A DNA stretch of 64,000 nucleotides from positions 62,001-126,000 of the forward strand of contig CAVROA010000015.1 in NCBI GenBank assembly GCA_963722715.1, read 5' to 3'. Positions within the stretch are counted from its first letter, which is position 1; each line of letters opens with the position of its first letter. Source of the DNA: DASQGA01 sp963722715. GTDB lineage: Bacteria > Actinomycetota > Thermoleophilia > Gaiellales > Gaiellaceae. The notes beneath the pieces are model-generated. The model did no database searches. It saw only the letters and a list, made by a program, of their open reading frames with translations, and was not told where the DNA came from. Of this stretch, positions 40,904 to 49,481 are shown piece by piece. Position numbers and translations under genes: made by a program.

Positions 40904-43140
40904 AGGCCGACGACGTCGTCCGGGCGCACGGGCACGCGGCTCAGCTCGCGACCGGTGGCGTCGCGAAGCGCCGCGACGATCGCGGCGGTCGAGACCACCG
41001 TCGGCGGCTCCCCCACCCCCTTGACGCCGAAGGGTGCATCCGGCTCTGCCTCTTCCACGAGCTCCGCGACGACAGTGGGCATGTCGAGAGCGGTCGGGAT
41101 CAGATAATCGGTGAAGCTCGCGTTCGTGATCACCCCGTCGCGCGTGAGGATCTCCTCCATGAGCGCGAGGCCGAGCCCCTGCGCCGTGCCGCCTTCGATC
41201 TGACCGTAGACGGCCTGGGGGTTGATCGCCTTGCCGACGTCCTGGGCAGTTCCGACCCAGACGACGCGCGTCAACCCGAGCTCGACGTCGACTTCGACCA
41301 CGACCCGCATGGCCGCACACGCGAATGCGACATGGGCTCGCTCGCCGGTGATCTGGCCGGTCTCGGGATCGAGGGGCGTCGTCTCCCGGTGGCGGTAGAC
41401 GCGCTCCAGGTCGATTTCGGCATCTCCGAGCGTGCCGCCGCGCCGTTCGAGCTCCTCGCGGGCGGCCCGGCAGGCGAGCTGAACCGCTCCCGCCGCCATC
41501 CAGGTCATCCGCGAAGCCGAGGCCGAGCCTGCCGAGCCGACGGTGGCCGTCGTGTGCGGGGCGAGCACGATGTCCTCGATGCCGAGCTCAGTTCGTGCGA
41601 CCTGGACGACGACGTTAGAGACCCCCTGGCCGACCTCTGCCGCGGCGCAGTGCACCTCGGCCATCAGAGTGCCTCCCGCGCCCTCGAAGAGGCGAACGCG
41701 GGCGCTCGTGTAGTCGTCGAAGCCCTCCGAGTAGCAGATGTTCTTGAACCCGACCGCGAACCCGATTCCCCGCCGGATGCCCTCTCCGCGGGTCGTGTTG
41801 CCGGCTCCGCCCGGCAGCCGGATCGCATCCCTCGGCAGGGGCTCGGGCGTAGGCAAGGGGATCGCGGCGGCTCGGCGGATCACATCGGCCACAGGCAATG
41901 AGCCGGTCACCCGCTGGCCGGTCAGGAGCGTGTCGCCCGGGGCGAGTGCGTTTCTCAGCCGTAGCTCGACGGGATCGATGGCGAGCGCCTCCGCGAGCTT
42001 GTCCATCTGCGCTTCGGCCGCGAAGCATGTCTGCACAGCGCCGAACCCGCGCATCGCGCCGCAGGGGGGATTGTTCGTATAGACGCACGTCGACTCAATG
42101 TGCGCGTTCTCGACCGCGTAGGGGCCGCAGGCGAAGGAGGCTGCGTTCGAGGTAACGGCCGTCGAGCTCGATGCGTAGGCGCCCCCGTCCAGGAGGATCC
42201 GCATGCGGACGCAGACGAGCTTCCCGTCACGGTTCGCCCGGTGCTCCGCCCAGATACGCGCGGGGTGCCGGTGGATGTGGCCGACGAAGGACTCCTCGCG
42301 GTTGTAGACCATCTTGACGGGCCGGTTCGTGTGGAGCGCCAGCATCGCCCCGTGGATCTGCATGGAGAGGTCCTCTCGCCCGCCGAACGCTCCCCCGACT
42401 CCTGCCAGGTGGATACGGACTTGCTCGGGCGCAAGTCCGAGGCAGGGCGCGACCTGGTCGCGGTCGACGTGCAGCCACTGGGTTGCGACGTAGACGTCCA
42501 CTCCTCCCTCGCCGTCCGGCACGGCAAGCCCGGATTCGGGGCCGAGAAACGCCTGATCCTGGATTCCGAGGTCGTACACGCCGGAGACGGCAACGTCTCC
42601 CTGGGACTCCGGGTCACCGTGGCGGATGACCATGGAGCGCACGACGTTCGGCCTCGGGTCGTCCCGGTACCCGTGCCCCTGCGTCCAGCTCTGAGGGTGG
42701 ATTGGCTCCGCGTCGGCAGCAGCAGCTGGATCGACGACCGGAGCGAGAGGCTCGTACTCGACGCGAATCTGCTCGGCCCCTCGCCGTGCCTGCTCCGGAT
42801 GTTCCGCGGCAACGAGTGCGACGGGCTCGCCGAAGTACCGCACGCGGTCGAATGCGAGCACCGGCTGGTCTCGGAACTCGAGGCCGTAGCGCTTGTCGCC
42901 CGGGACGTCCTCGTGCGTGAGAACCGCGTGGACACCGTCCATGCTGAGGGCGGCGCCGAGATCGATCGAGACGATCCGGGCGTGCGCATGCGGGCTGCGG
43001 AGCGTGTGACCCCAGAGCATCCCGGCCGCGAACAAGTCGCTCGAGTAGGCAAACTCGCCGGTCACCTTCGGGATGCCGTCAACACGACGGAGGCTTTCGC
43101 CGACGCGGCCCAGTTCGAGCTTGCGAACGGGCGCGCTCAG
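40900..43140 (-). CDS. Xanthine dehydrogenase molybdopterin-binding subunit
   Basis: A 746-residue large subunit of the xanthine oxidase family. VGGAFGGREDLSMQIHGAML, the acidic CGAMRGFGAVQT loop with the substrate-binding Arg, and the C-terminal FGVKGVGEPPTV with the catalytic Glu are all present. The conserved N-terminus (GRVGESLRRVDGIPKVTGEF) extends upstream of the first GTG, to CTG 43140, which has AGGAG 7 bases upstream. Part of a three-gene set with the FAD and 2Fe-2S subunits; inside a purine-degradation block, so hypoxanthine/xanthine is the probable substrate. Confidence 0.9.
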   Translation of the reverse strand: MSAPVRKLELGRVGESLRRVDGIPKVTGEFAYSSDLFAAGMLWGHTLRSPHAHARIVSIDLGAALSMDGVHAVLTHEDVPGDKRYGLEFRDQPVLAFDRVRYFGEPVALVAAEHPEQARRGAEQIRVEYEPLAPVVDPAAAADAEPIHPQSWTQGHGYRDDPRPNVVRSMVIRHGDPESQGDVAVSGVYDLGIQDQAFLGPESGLAVPDGEGGVDVYVATQWLHVDRDQVAPCLGLAPEQVRIHLAGVGGAFGGREDLSMQIHGAMLALHTNRPVKMVYNREESFVGHIHRHPARIWAEHRANRDGKLVCVRMRILLDGGAYASSSTAVTSNAASFACGPYAVENAHIESTCVYTNNPPCGAMRGFGAVQTCFAAEAQMDKLAEALAIDPVELRLRNALAPGDTLLTGQRVTGSLPVADVIRRAAAIPLPTPEPLPRDAIRLPGGAGNTTRGEGIRRGIGFAVGFKNICYSEGFDDYTSARVRLFEGAGGTLMAEVHCAAAEVGQGVSNVVVQVARTELGIEDIVLAPHTTATVGSAGSASASRMTWMAAGAVQLACRAAREELERRGGTLGDAEIDLERVYRHRETTPLDPETGQITGERAHVAFACAAMRVVVEVDVELGLTRVVWVGTAQDVGKAINPQAVYGQIEGGTAQGLGLALMEEILTRDGVITNASFTDYLIPTALDMPTVVAELVEEAEPDAPFGVKGVGEPPTVVSTAAIVAALRDATGRELSRVPVRPDDVVGL

Positions 43141-43246
43141 CGTTCCACTCCTGGCACCACCTGTGCACCACGCGTTCGCTTTTGCGCCTTAAGCTGGAAC
43201 GCGAGCAGGGGGCGGGTCGGGACCCGAGTTACACGCGCGGGTAACT

Positions 43247-43702
43247 TCATCGCGACGCCGCCAGCCGGACTGCGTCGAAGATCTTCGTGTACCCGGTGCA
43301 CCGGCAGAGATTTCCCGAGAGAGCCTCCCGGATCTCGTCCTCGCCAGGGTCGGGAGAGCGCTCCAGGAGGTCTGCCGTCGCCACCACGAGGCCCGGGGTG
43401 CAGAACCCGCACTGGACTGCACCCGCTTCGACGAAGGCCTCCTGGACGCGATGCAGCCTTCCTTCGTCGACCAGGCCCTCGACGGTCACCACCTCATGAC
43501 CGTCCGCCTGCGCGGCCAGGACGAGGCACGCGCACACCAGTGTCCCGTCGAGGAGCACCGAGCACGAACCACACTCTCCCTGCTCGCACGCATTCTTCGA
43601 CCCCGGCAGGCCAAGCCGCTCCCGTAGCGCAAAGAGGAGGCTTTCACCGCCCCAGACGTCGGCCTCGTGGGGCTCACCGTTCACGGTCAGCGCGATCCTC
43701 AC
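43247..43702 (-). CDS. Xanthine dehydrogenase 2Fe-2S subunit
   Basis: About 151 residues. Plant-type cluster ligands lie in ACEQGECGSCSVLLDG and the second cluster in GFCTPGLVV and GNLCRCTGYTKI. It passes electrons from the molybdenum site to FAD. The GTG at 43702 overlaps the FAD-subunit stop (GTGA); a GTG nine bases upstream is also possible. Followed by a 106-bp gap and the large subunit. Confidence 0.92.
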   Translation of the reverse strand: MRIALTVNGEPHEADVWGGESLLFALRERLGLPGSKNACEQGECGSCSVLLDGTLVCACLVLAAQADGHEVVTVEGLVDEGRLHRVQEAFVEAGAVQCGFCTPGLVVATADLLERSPDPGEDEIREALSGNLCRCTGYTKIFDAVRLAASR

Positions 43703-44490
43703 GTGAGGCACCGCTCCAGCGCCCGCTCCACGAGGACGCGGAGGGCATGCCGACGGTAGGCGGCCGTGCCGCGCACGTCGTCGATCGGAGCTGCGTCGGC
43801 GGCGACCCGCTCGGCGAACTCCGCCCGCTCCGAAAGCGGTGCGCGTACTAGTCCGACAACCGGGCCGGCCGAGCCGTACGCGGCCCGCACCTCGTCTCGC
43901 TCACGATCAGCCACGAGCGCCAGCGAGACGACGGCGATCACCATGGCGTTCCTGGGCCCGACCTTCATGAAGGTCTGCGGGGCCCCGGACGGCTGGAGGC
44001 GTACCGCCAGAATCAGCTCATCCTCCTCGAGCGCGTTCTGCTTCGGTCCGAGCAGGAAGTCGACCAGCGCCACCACCCGAGTGCCACGCACGCTTGCGAC
44101 CTCCACCTCAGCTCCCTCGATCAGAAGCGGCGGCAGAGCGTCACCGGCGGGAGAGGCGGTTCCGAGATTCCCACCGATCGTCGCTCGGTTGCGGATCTGC
44201 GGCGATCCGACTGTTCGCGACGCCTCAGCGAGCGCTGGAAACTCCTCGGCAAGCGGCGTCCGCATCGCCTCCGTAAAAGTGAGTCCGCTTCCCAGCCTGA
44301 CTGCTCCGTTGTCTCCCGACCAGCCTCGCAGCTCGGCTACTTCGTTCAGGTTCAGGACGTGCTCGGGCCGCGCCCGGTCGAAGTTGAGGTCGACGAGCAC
44401 ATCCGTGCCGCCGGCGATCGGACGAGCCGCAGGATGCGCCGCCTTCATTTGCAGCGCCTCGTCGAGCGAGCGTGGGGTCATCACGTCCAT
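43699..44490 (-). CDS. Xanthine dehydrogenase FAD-binding subunit
   Basis: A 263-residue CO-dehydrogenase-medium-subunit-type flavoprotein. FAD-contacting motifs: AARPIAGGTDVLVDLNF, VGSPQIRNRATIGGNLGTASP and SPAGDALPPLL. The start at 44490 (MDVMTPRSLDEAL) fits the family; upstream in-frame codons lie over the divergent promoter. First gene of the operon FAD, 2Fe-2S, Mo subunit; divergent from adenine deaminase. Confidence 0.92.
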   Translation of the reverse strand: MDVMTPRSLDEALQMKAAHPAARPIAGGTDVLVDLNFDRARPEHVLNLNEVAELRGWSGDNGAVRLGSGLTFTEAMRTPLAEEFPALAEASRTVGSPQIRNRATIGGNLGTASPAGDALPPLLIEGAEVEVASVRGTRVVALVDFLLGPKQNALEEDELILAVRLQPSGAPQTFMKVGPRNAMVIAVVSLALVADRERDEVRAAYGSAGPVVGLVRAPLSERAEFAERVAADAAPIDDVRGTAAYRRHALRVLVERALERCLT

Positions 44491-44499
44491 CCGCACCCG

Positions 44500-44529
44500 T
44501 TTATACGACGCGACGGCAGAAATTCCCAA
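44500..44529 (-). promoter_or_regulatory. Candidate promoter for the xanthine dehydrogenase operon
   Basis: On the minus strand TTGGGA (44529-44524) and TATAAA (44505-44500) are 18 bases apart. Transcription would start about 3-5 bases before the ATG at 44490, so the message would be nearly leaderless. This lies in the 62-bp gap divergent with adenine deaminase. Confidence 0.4.
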
Positions 44530-44552
44530 CCCTGCCGGTTATGGTCAGCGCC

Positions 44553-46245
44553 ATGATTGACCTCGCGAGGCGCATCGCCGTCGCTCGGGGAGACGAGTCG
44601 GCCGACCTCGTCATTCGCGGCGGATCGGTCCTGTCGGTGTTCACGCGTGAGTGGCTCCAGACCGACGTCGCGATCGTCGACGGCTTCGTGGCCGGGCTCG
44701 GCGAGTACGACGGGAACGAGACGATCGACGCCACTGGTCGCTTCGTGGTGCCGGGGTTCATCGATGCGCACATGCACATCGAGACCTCGAAGCTTCTCGT
44801 CGGTGAGTTCGCGCGGCTCGTCCTGCCCCTCGGTACAACCGCGGTGGTCGCAGACCCCCACGAGATCGCCAACGTGCTCGGCACGGACGGGATCCATTGG
44901 CTCGCAGATCTTTGCGACGACGTACCGCTCGACGTCTTCTTCATGGCATCTTCCTGCGTCCCCGCCTCGCGATTTGAGTCACCGCGCAGACCGCTGACTG
45001 CCGGAGACCTCGAAGGCCTCCTCCACCGCCGCCGGGTGATCGGCCTCGCCGAGATGATGAACTTCCCCGGCGTGATCGCGGGCGACGAGCACGAGCTCGA
45101 GAAGCTCCGGCTCGGGGAGGCCGGGCACGTCGATGGGCACGCGCCCGGAGTGCTCGGAAAGGAGCTGAACGCCTATGCGGGAGCAGGCATTCGCTCCGAC
45201 CACGAGGCGTTCACCGCGGAGGAAGGCCGCGAGCGGCTCCGCGCCGGCATGTGGCTCCTGATCCGCGAGGCAACAGCGGCTCGAAACCTTCATGCCCTTC
45301 TGCCCCTCGTGCAGGAGTTCGGCCCAAGCCGGATCGCCTTCTGCACGGACGACCGCGAGCCTGAGCACATCGCTGACGACGGGCACGTGAACGCACTCGT
45401 CCGCGATGCGGTCGCATTCGGAATTCCCCCGACGGACGCTCTCGTGATCGCCTCACTTGAATGCGGCGCTCTGGCACCGTCTCGACCATCTCGGCGCCGC
45501 GGCACCCGGCTATCAGGCCGACCTTCTGGTGCTCCCGGATCTCGAGAGCTTCGTTCCCGACCTCGTCTTGAAGGCCGGTCGTCCACCTCCCGAGATCCCC
45601 GAGATCACGGTCCCCGAGTGGGTCAAGCACAGCGTCCGCATCCAGCCGGTCGCGTCGAACGACTTCGAGATTCCGTGGGAGGCCGGGATGGCGCGGGTCA
45701 TCGGGCTCGTGCCCGGTCAGATCGTCACCGACTCGCTCTCGGACGAGCTCACCGTCGAAGACGGCTCAGCAGTCGCCGACCCGAAGCGCGACCTCGCCAA
45801 AGTAGCGGTCATCGAGCGCCATCTCGGGACCGGGCGAATCGGCCTCGGGTTCGTCCGCGGCTTCGGGCTCCAAAGCGGCGCGTTCGCCTCGACGTTCTCC
45901 CACGACGCGCACAACATCGTGATCGTCGGAGTGGACGACGGTGACATGGCCCGAGCCGCGGCACGCCTCGCCGAGCTCGGTGGGGGCATCGTGGTCGTGG
46001 AGAGTCGAGGTGTCCGCGCCGAAATGCCCCTGCCCGTGGCGGGTCTCCTCTCGGAGGCGCCGCTCGAAGAGGTGATCGCCGAGAGCCGCGCCGTCACCGC
46101 GGCCGCGGCCGACCTCGGCTGCACGCTGCCAGCCCCTTTCCAGTCGATGGCGTTTCTCGCGCTCTCCGTGATCCCGAGCCTCAAGATCACCGACCGCGGG
46201 CTCGTCGACGTCGAGCGCTTCGAGCTCGTTCCGCTCGGTTCATGA
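44553..46245 (+). CDS. ade: Adenine deaminase (one frame break)
   Basis: Amidohydrolase converting adenine to hypoxanthine. Present: VVPGFIDAHMHIETSKLL (metal-binding HxH), VVADPHEIANVLG, IGLAEMMNFPGVI, IAFCTDDREPEHIADDGH, then HLGAAAPGYQADLLVLPDL and the C-terminal domain with FSHDAHNIVIVGVDD. The frame is lost at about 45460, where DALVIASL must be followed by NAALWHRLDHLG one base later. The span is 3n+1 bases, fitting one inserted base. The start is probably ATG 44553 (an in-frame ATG lies 12 bp upstream). ATGA overlap with the next deaminase. Confidence 0.88.
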
Positions 46246-47570
46246 GCACGCTCTTCACAGACGCCTACGTCGCCACCATGGACGGCGATGGCAGGGAGCT
46301 GGAGGGTTGGATACTCGTCGAGGACGGGCTCGTGTCCGCAGTCGGGGACGGCCCACGACCGGACGCTGGCAAGACGACCAGCCTCGGCGGGGCGCTCGTG
46401 ACGCCGGGGCTCGTCAACACCCACCACCACCTCTATCAGACGCTGACCCGGACCCGTGCTCAGGAGGCCGACCTGTTCACCTGGCTACGGACTCTCTACC
46501 CGGCCTGGAGTCGAATCGACGCTGAGTCCGAGTATGCAGCCGCGCGTACGGGGCTCGCCGAGCTCGCGCTCTCCGGCTGCAGCACGGTCTTCGACCATCA
46601 TTACGTCTTCCCCGAAGGGCGGGAAGGCATCGTTGAGGCCGAGGTGCAGGCGGCGCGCGAGCTCGGGGTCAGGCTGGTTGCGTCACGGGGCTCGATGGAC
46701 CTCGGCGAGTCGCAAGGCGGGCTGCCGCCGGACGAGCTCGTCGAGGAAGCCGACGCGGTGCTGGCCGAGACCGAGAGGCTCGCGCATCTCCATGAGACCG
46801 GGACAGGCGCCGTGATCCAGATCGCTGTGGCACCCTGCTCGCCCTTCTCGGTCACCAGGCGGCTGATGACAGAGTCCGCCGAGCTTGCGCGACGTCTCGG
46901 CCTCCTGCTCCATACTCACCTGGCCGAGACCGTGGAGGAGGAGGAGTACTGCGTCGAGCTCTACGGCTGCCGCCCTGTCGAGTACATGGAGGAGCTGGGC
47001 TGGCTCGACTCCGATGTCTGGTGTGCACACTGCGTGCACCTCTCGGAGACCGACATTGATCGCTTTGCAGCCACGGGTACCGGCGTCGCTCACTGCCCGA
47101 CGTCGAATCTCCGTCTCGGTGCCGGCATCGCTCCGGTGCGCGCCCTACTCGACGGCGGGGTCCGAGTGGGCCTCGGGGTGGACGGGTCAGCGTCGAACGA
47201 GCGCGGGGATCTTTCGGCCGAGCTCAAGCAGTCGCTCCTCGCGGCGCGAGGCCGCGGTGGGCCGACAGCGCTCACCGCCCGCGAGGCCCTCCGACTCGGC
47301 ACGCGCGGCGGCGCCGAGGTGCTCCACCGTGCGGATCTGGGCTCGATCGAGCCCGGCAAATGCGCCGACCTCGCCGTCTGGCGGACGGACGGCCTCGAGT
47401 TCGCAGGCGCGACCGACCCGGTCGCCGCGCTTGTCCTGGCCGGACCGCACCGCGTCGACCGGCTGTACGTGGGAGGAGAGGAAGTCGTCCGCGACGGACG
47501 ACTCGTGCGGGCCGAGACGGCCGAAATCGCGCAGGAGCAACGGAGACAGGCGGAGAAGTTCGCAGCATGA
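46242..47570 (+). CDS. 8-oxoguanine/guanine-type deaminase (amidohydrolase, AtzB/TrzN-like)
   Basis: A 442-residue amidohydrolase. Metal-binding residues: VNTHHHLYQTLTRTRAQEAD, LLLHTHLAETVEEEEYC, WCAHCVHLSE and GLGVDGSASNERGDL. The Q-T-L-T-R motif after HHH resembles 8-oxoguanine deaminases and hydroxyatrazine hydrolases. In this purine cluster a role in feeding guanine or 8-oxoguanine to xanthine or urate is inferred. Coupled by ATGA to neighbours on both sides. Confidence 0.85.
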   Translation: MSTLFTDAYVATMDGDGRELEGWILVEDGLVSAVGDGPRPDAGKTTSLGGALVTPGLVNTHHHLYQTLTRTRAQEADLFTWLRTLYPAWSRIDAESEYAAARTGLAELALSGCSTVFDHHYVFPEGREGIVEAEVQAARELGVRLVASRGSMDLGESQGGLPPDELVEEADAVLAETERLAHLHETGTGAVIQIAVAPCSPFSVTRRLMTESAELARRLGLLLHTHLAETVEEEEYCVELYGCRPVEYMEELGWLDSDVWCAHCVHLSETDIDRFAATGTGVAHCPTSNLRLGAGIAPVRALLDGGVRVGLGVDGSASNERGDLSAELKQSLLAARGRGGPTALTAREALRLGTRGGAEVLHRADLGSIEPGKCADLAVWRTDGLEFAGATDPVAALVLAGPHRVDRLYVGGEEVVRDGRLVRAETAEIAQEQRRQAEKFAA

Positions 47571-47860
47571 GTGCTTCTCTCTCCACGCACGTCCTCGATG
47601 TCGAGCGCGGTGAACCGGCGCGAGGCGTCCGGATCGAGCTGTACCGAGGGAGCGATGTCGTGGCCGCCGCGGAAACGGACGACGAGGGCCGGGTCGGAGA
47701 CCTGGGAGGCACGCTCGACCCCGGCGGATACCGCCTCGTCTTCCATCCGCCCTCGCCGCTCTTCCGGCGCGTCGAGCTCGAGCTTGCGCTCGAGGACAGA
47801 CACCACCACGTTCCCCTCCTCGTCTCCTCGTACGCGTGCGTGATTTACCGCGGCAGCTGA
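47567..47860 (+). CDS. uraH: 5-hydroxyisourate hydrolase (transthyretin-like)
   Basis: A 97-residue transthyretin-fold enzyme hydrolysing 5-hydroxyisourate, the uricase product. Signatures: LSTHVLDVERGEPARGVRI at the N-terminus, a central ALEDRHHHVPLLVSSYA and the diagnostic C-terminal YRGS. Sits between the deaminase (ATGA) and the OHCU decarboxylase, which overlaps its 3' end. Confidence 0.94.
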   Translation: MSASLSTHVLDVERGEPARGVRIELYRGSDVVAAAETDDEGRVGDLGGTLDPGGYRLVFHPPSPLFRRVELELALEDRHHHVPLLVSSYACVIYRGS

Positions 47861-48273
47861 GCGTGGATGAGCTCGCTGAGCTCTTCGAGGGGCGGACGCG
47901 ACTCGTCGAGCACCTCGCCAAGACCGAGGATCCGCTCGGTCGCTCCGAAAGTGTGATCGCCGGGCTGACCGAGGCCGAGAAGATCGAGGCGCTCGATGCG
48001 CACCCGGCAATCGGAGCACGGAGTCTCTCCGACAGGTCGGCCCGAGAGCAGGGCGAGGAGGCTGAGTCCGAGGTTGCCGCCGAGCTCCGTCGGCTGAACC
48101 GAGCCTACGAGGAGAAATTCGGATTTCGGTTCGTCGTCTTCGTGAACCGCCGGTCACGCGCGGATCTGGTCCCTATCCTCCGCGAGCGACTGGTCCGCCC
48201 ACGCGAAGAGGAGCTGACGACGGCGCTCGAGGAGCTCGTCGCAATCGCCCGCGACCGCTGGAGGCAGGGATGA
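47836..48273 (+). CDS. uraD: OHCU decarboxylase (2-oxo-4-hydroxy-4-carboxy-5-ureidoimidazoline)
   Basis: About 145 residues. ALDAHPAIGARS carries the catalytic His in the family HP motif, and FGFRFVVFVNRRSRADLVPIL matches the C-terminal signature. It yields S-allantoin after HIU hydrolase. The start is uncertain: GTG 47836 overlaps the previous gene by 25 bases, and GTG 47863 lies just after its stop. Coupled by ATGA to uricase. Confidence 0.9.
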   Translation: MRDLPRQLSVDELAELFEGRTRLVEHLAKTEDPLGRSESVIAGLTEAEKIEALDAHPAIGARSLSDRSAREQGEEAESEVAAELRRLNRAYEEKFGFRFVVFVNRRSRADLVPILRERLVRPREEELTTALEELVAIARDRWRQG

Positions 48274-49064
48274 GCATCCACTACGGCAAGGCCGAGATCG
48301 GGGTCTACCGGACCGACGGGATCAAGTCACTCTTCGCTGCCGACGTCACGCTGGACGTCTTCGGGGAGAACTTCATGCCGGCGTACACCGAGGGCGACAA
48401 CTCGCTCGTGGTTGCGACGGACACCATGAAGAACTTCGTGCACGCGAACGCGCTCGAGTACGGCGGCGAGTCGCTCGAAGGGCTCCTTGACCTCCTCGGC
48501 GAGCGCTTCCTCGACACCTACGACCACGTCCAGCGGATCCGGCTCGCGGCGCGAGAGATCCCGCTGGAGCGTAAAAGCGATGTCCTCTTCCAACGGCAGT
48601 ACGGCGACAGGGGCGTCGCCGAGCTCGAGCTCGGCCGGGAAGGGGTGGTCGATCGTCGCTCCGGTCGGGAGGGCGTTCACCTGATCAAGATCACGGGCAG
48701 CTCGTTCACCCGGTTCGCGCGCGACGACTACACGACGCTTCCCGAGACAGTCGATCGACCCCTGTTCGTCCATCTCGATGTCCACTGGCGCTACCTGGAC
48801 AAGGCCGGCCCGGTGCCGAGTGCCGACGTACGGGACTCGCTCGCAGAGACGTTCGACGACTTCAACTCAAAGTCGATCCAGCACCTCGTCCACGAGATGG
48901 GGCGCCGTCTGCTCGACCGTTTTCCGGGGATCGCCGAGCTCTCGTTCGAAGCGCAGAACCGACTCTGGGATACCGCCCAGGTCTCCGAAGCGGACGAGCG
49001 CGTCAAGGTCTACACGGATCCACGACCGCCCTACGGCATGATCGGGCTCACGCTGAGGCGGTAG
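48270..49064 (+). CDS. Urate oxidase (uricase)
   Basis: A 264-residue cofactor-free uricase. IHYGKAEIGVYRTDG contains the catalytic Lys, SLVVATDTMKNFVHANAL the Thr of the catalytic dyad, and ITGSSFTRFARDDYTTLPE and DFNSKSIQHLVHEMG are family signatures. With HIU hydrolase and OHCU decarboxylase directly upstream it forms a complete urate-to-allantoin path. Confidence 0.94.
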   Translation: MSIHYGKAEIGVYRTDGIKSLFAADVTLDVFGENFMPAYTEGDNSLVVATDTMKNFVHANALEYGGESLEGLLDLLGERFLDTYDHVQRIRLAAREIPLERKSDVLFQRQYGDRGVAELELGREGVVDRRSGREGVHLIKITGSSFTRFARDDYTTLPETVDRPLFVHLDVHWRYLDKAGPVPSADVRDSLAETFDDFNSKSIQHLVHEMGRRLLDRFPGIAELSFEAQNRLWDTAQVSEADERVKVYTDPRPPYGMIGLTLRR

Positions 49065-49073
49065 GTTCAGCCC

Positions 49074-49481
49074 GTGCTCGACATCCTCGTCGGCGACCTT
49101 CGCTTCAAGGCCCGCCTCGAAGAGGAGGTCTCGCCGCGAACAGTCGCGGCGGTACGCATGCTCCTTCCCCTGGAGGCACAACTGCTGCAGGCCCGTTGGA
49201 GCGGCCAGGCAGCCTGGGTTCCTCTCGGGGAGCTCGACGCGAAGGTCGGGCCGGAGAATCCCACGAGCTACCCGGCTCCGGGCGAGATTCTGCTCTACCC
49301 CGGGGGGGTCAGCGAGACCGAGATCCTCTTTCCGTACGGGCGGACATGCTTCGCGAGCATGGCCGGCCAACTCGCGGGTAACCACTTCGCGACCCTGGTG
49401 GAGGGGGCCGAGCAGCTGCCGGAGCTCGGCAGGCGGGTCGTCTGGGACGGCGCCCAGCCGATTCGCTTCAAGCTCGCCTAA
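49074..49481 (+). CDS. DUF3830 family protein
   Basis: A 135-residue protein of the DUF3830 family, thought to have a cyclophilin-like fold and of unknown function. Visible features are LDILVGDLRFKARLEEEVSP, GEILLYPGGVSETEILFPYG and FASMAGQLAGNHFATLVEG. GTG start 10 bp after the uricase stop; the 3' end overlaps the convergent M20 hydrolase by 4 bp. Position within the purine cluster suggests a role with ureide intermediates, which is inference. Confidence 0.8.
   Translation: MLDILVGDLRFKARLEEEVSPRTVAAVRMLLPLEAQLLQARWSGQAAWVPLGELDAKVGPENPTSYPAPGEILLYPGGVSETEILFPYGRTCFASMAGQLAGNHFATLVEGAEQLPELGRRVVWDGAQPIRFKLA

Noticed and set aside
39664..41901. Long open frame of 745 codons on the plus strand opposite gabT and the xanthine dehydrogenase large subunit
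   Set aside because: It is antisense to strongly conserved genes; its composition is the Arg/Asp-rich shadow typical of high-GC DNA and no motif is visible.
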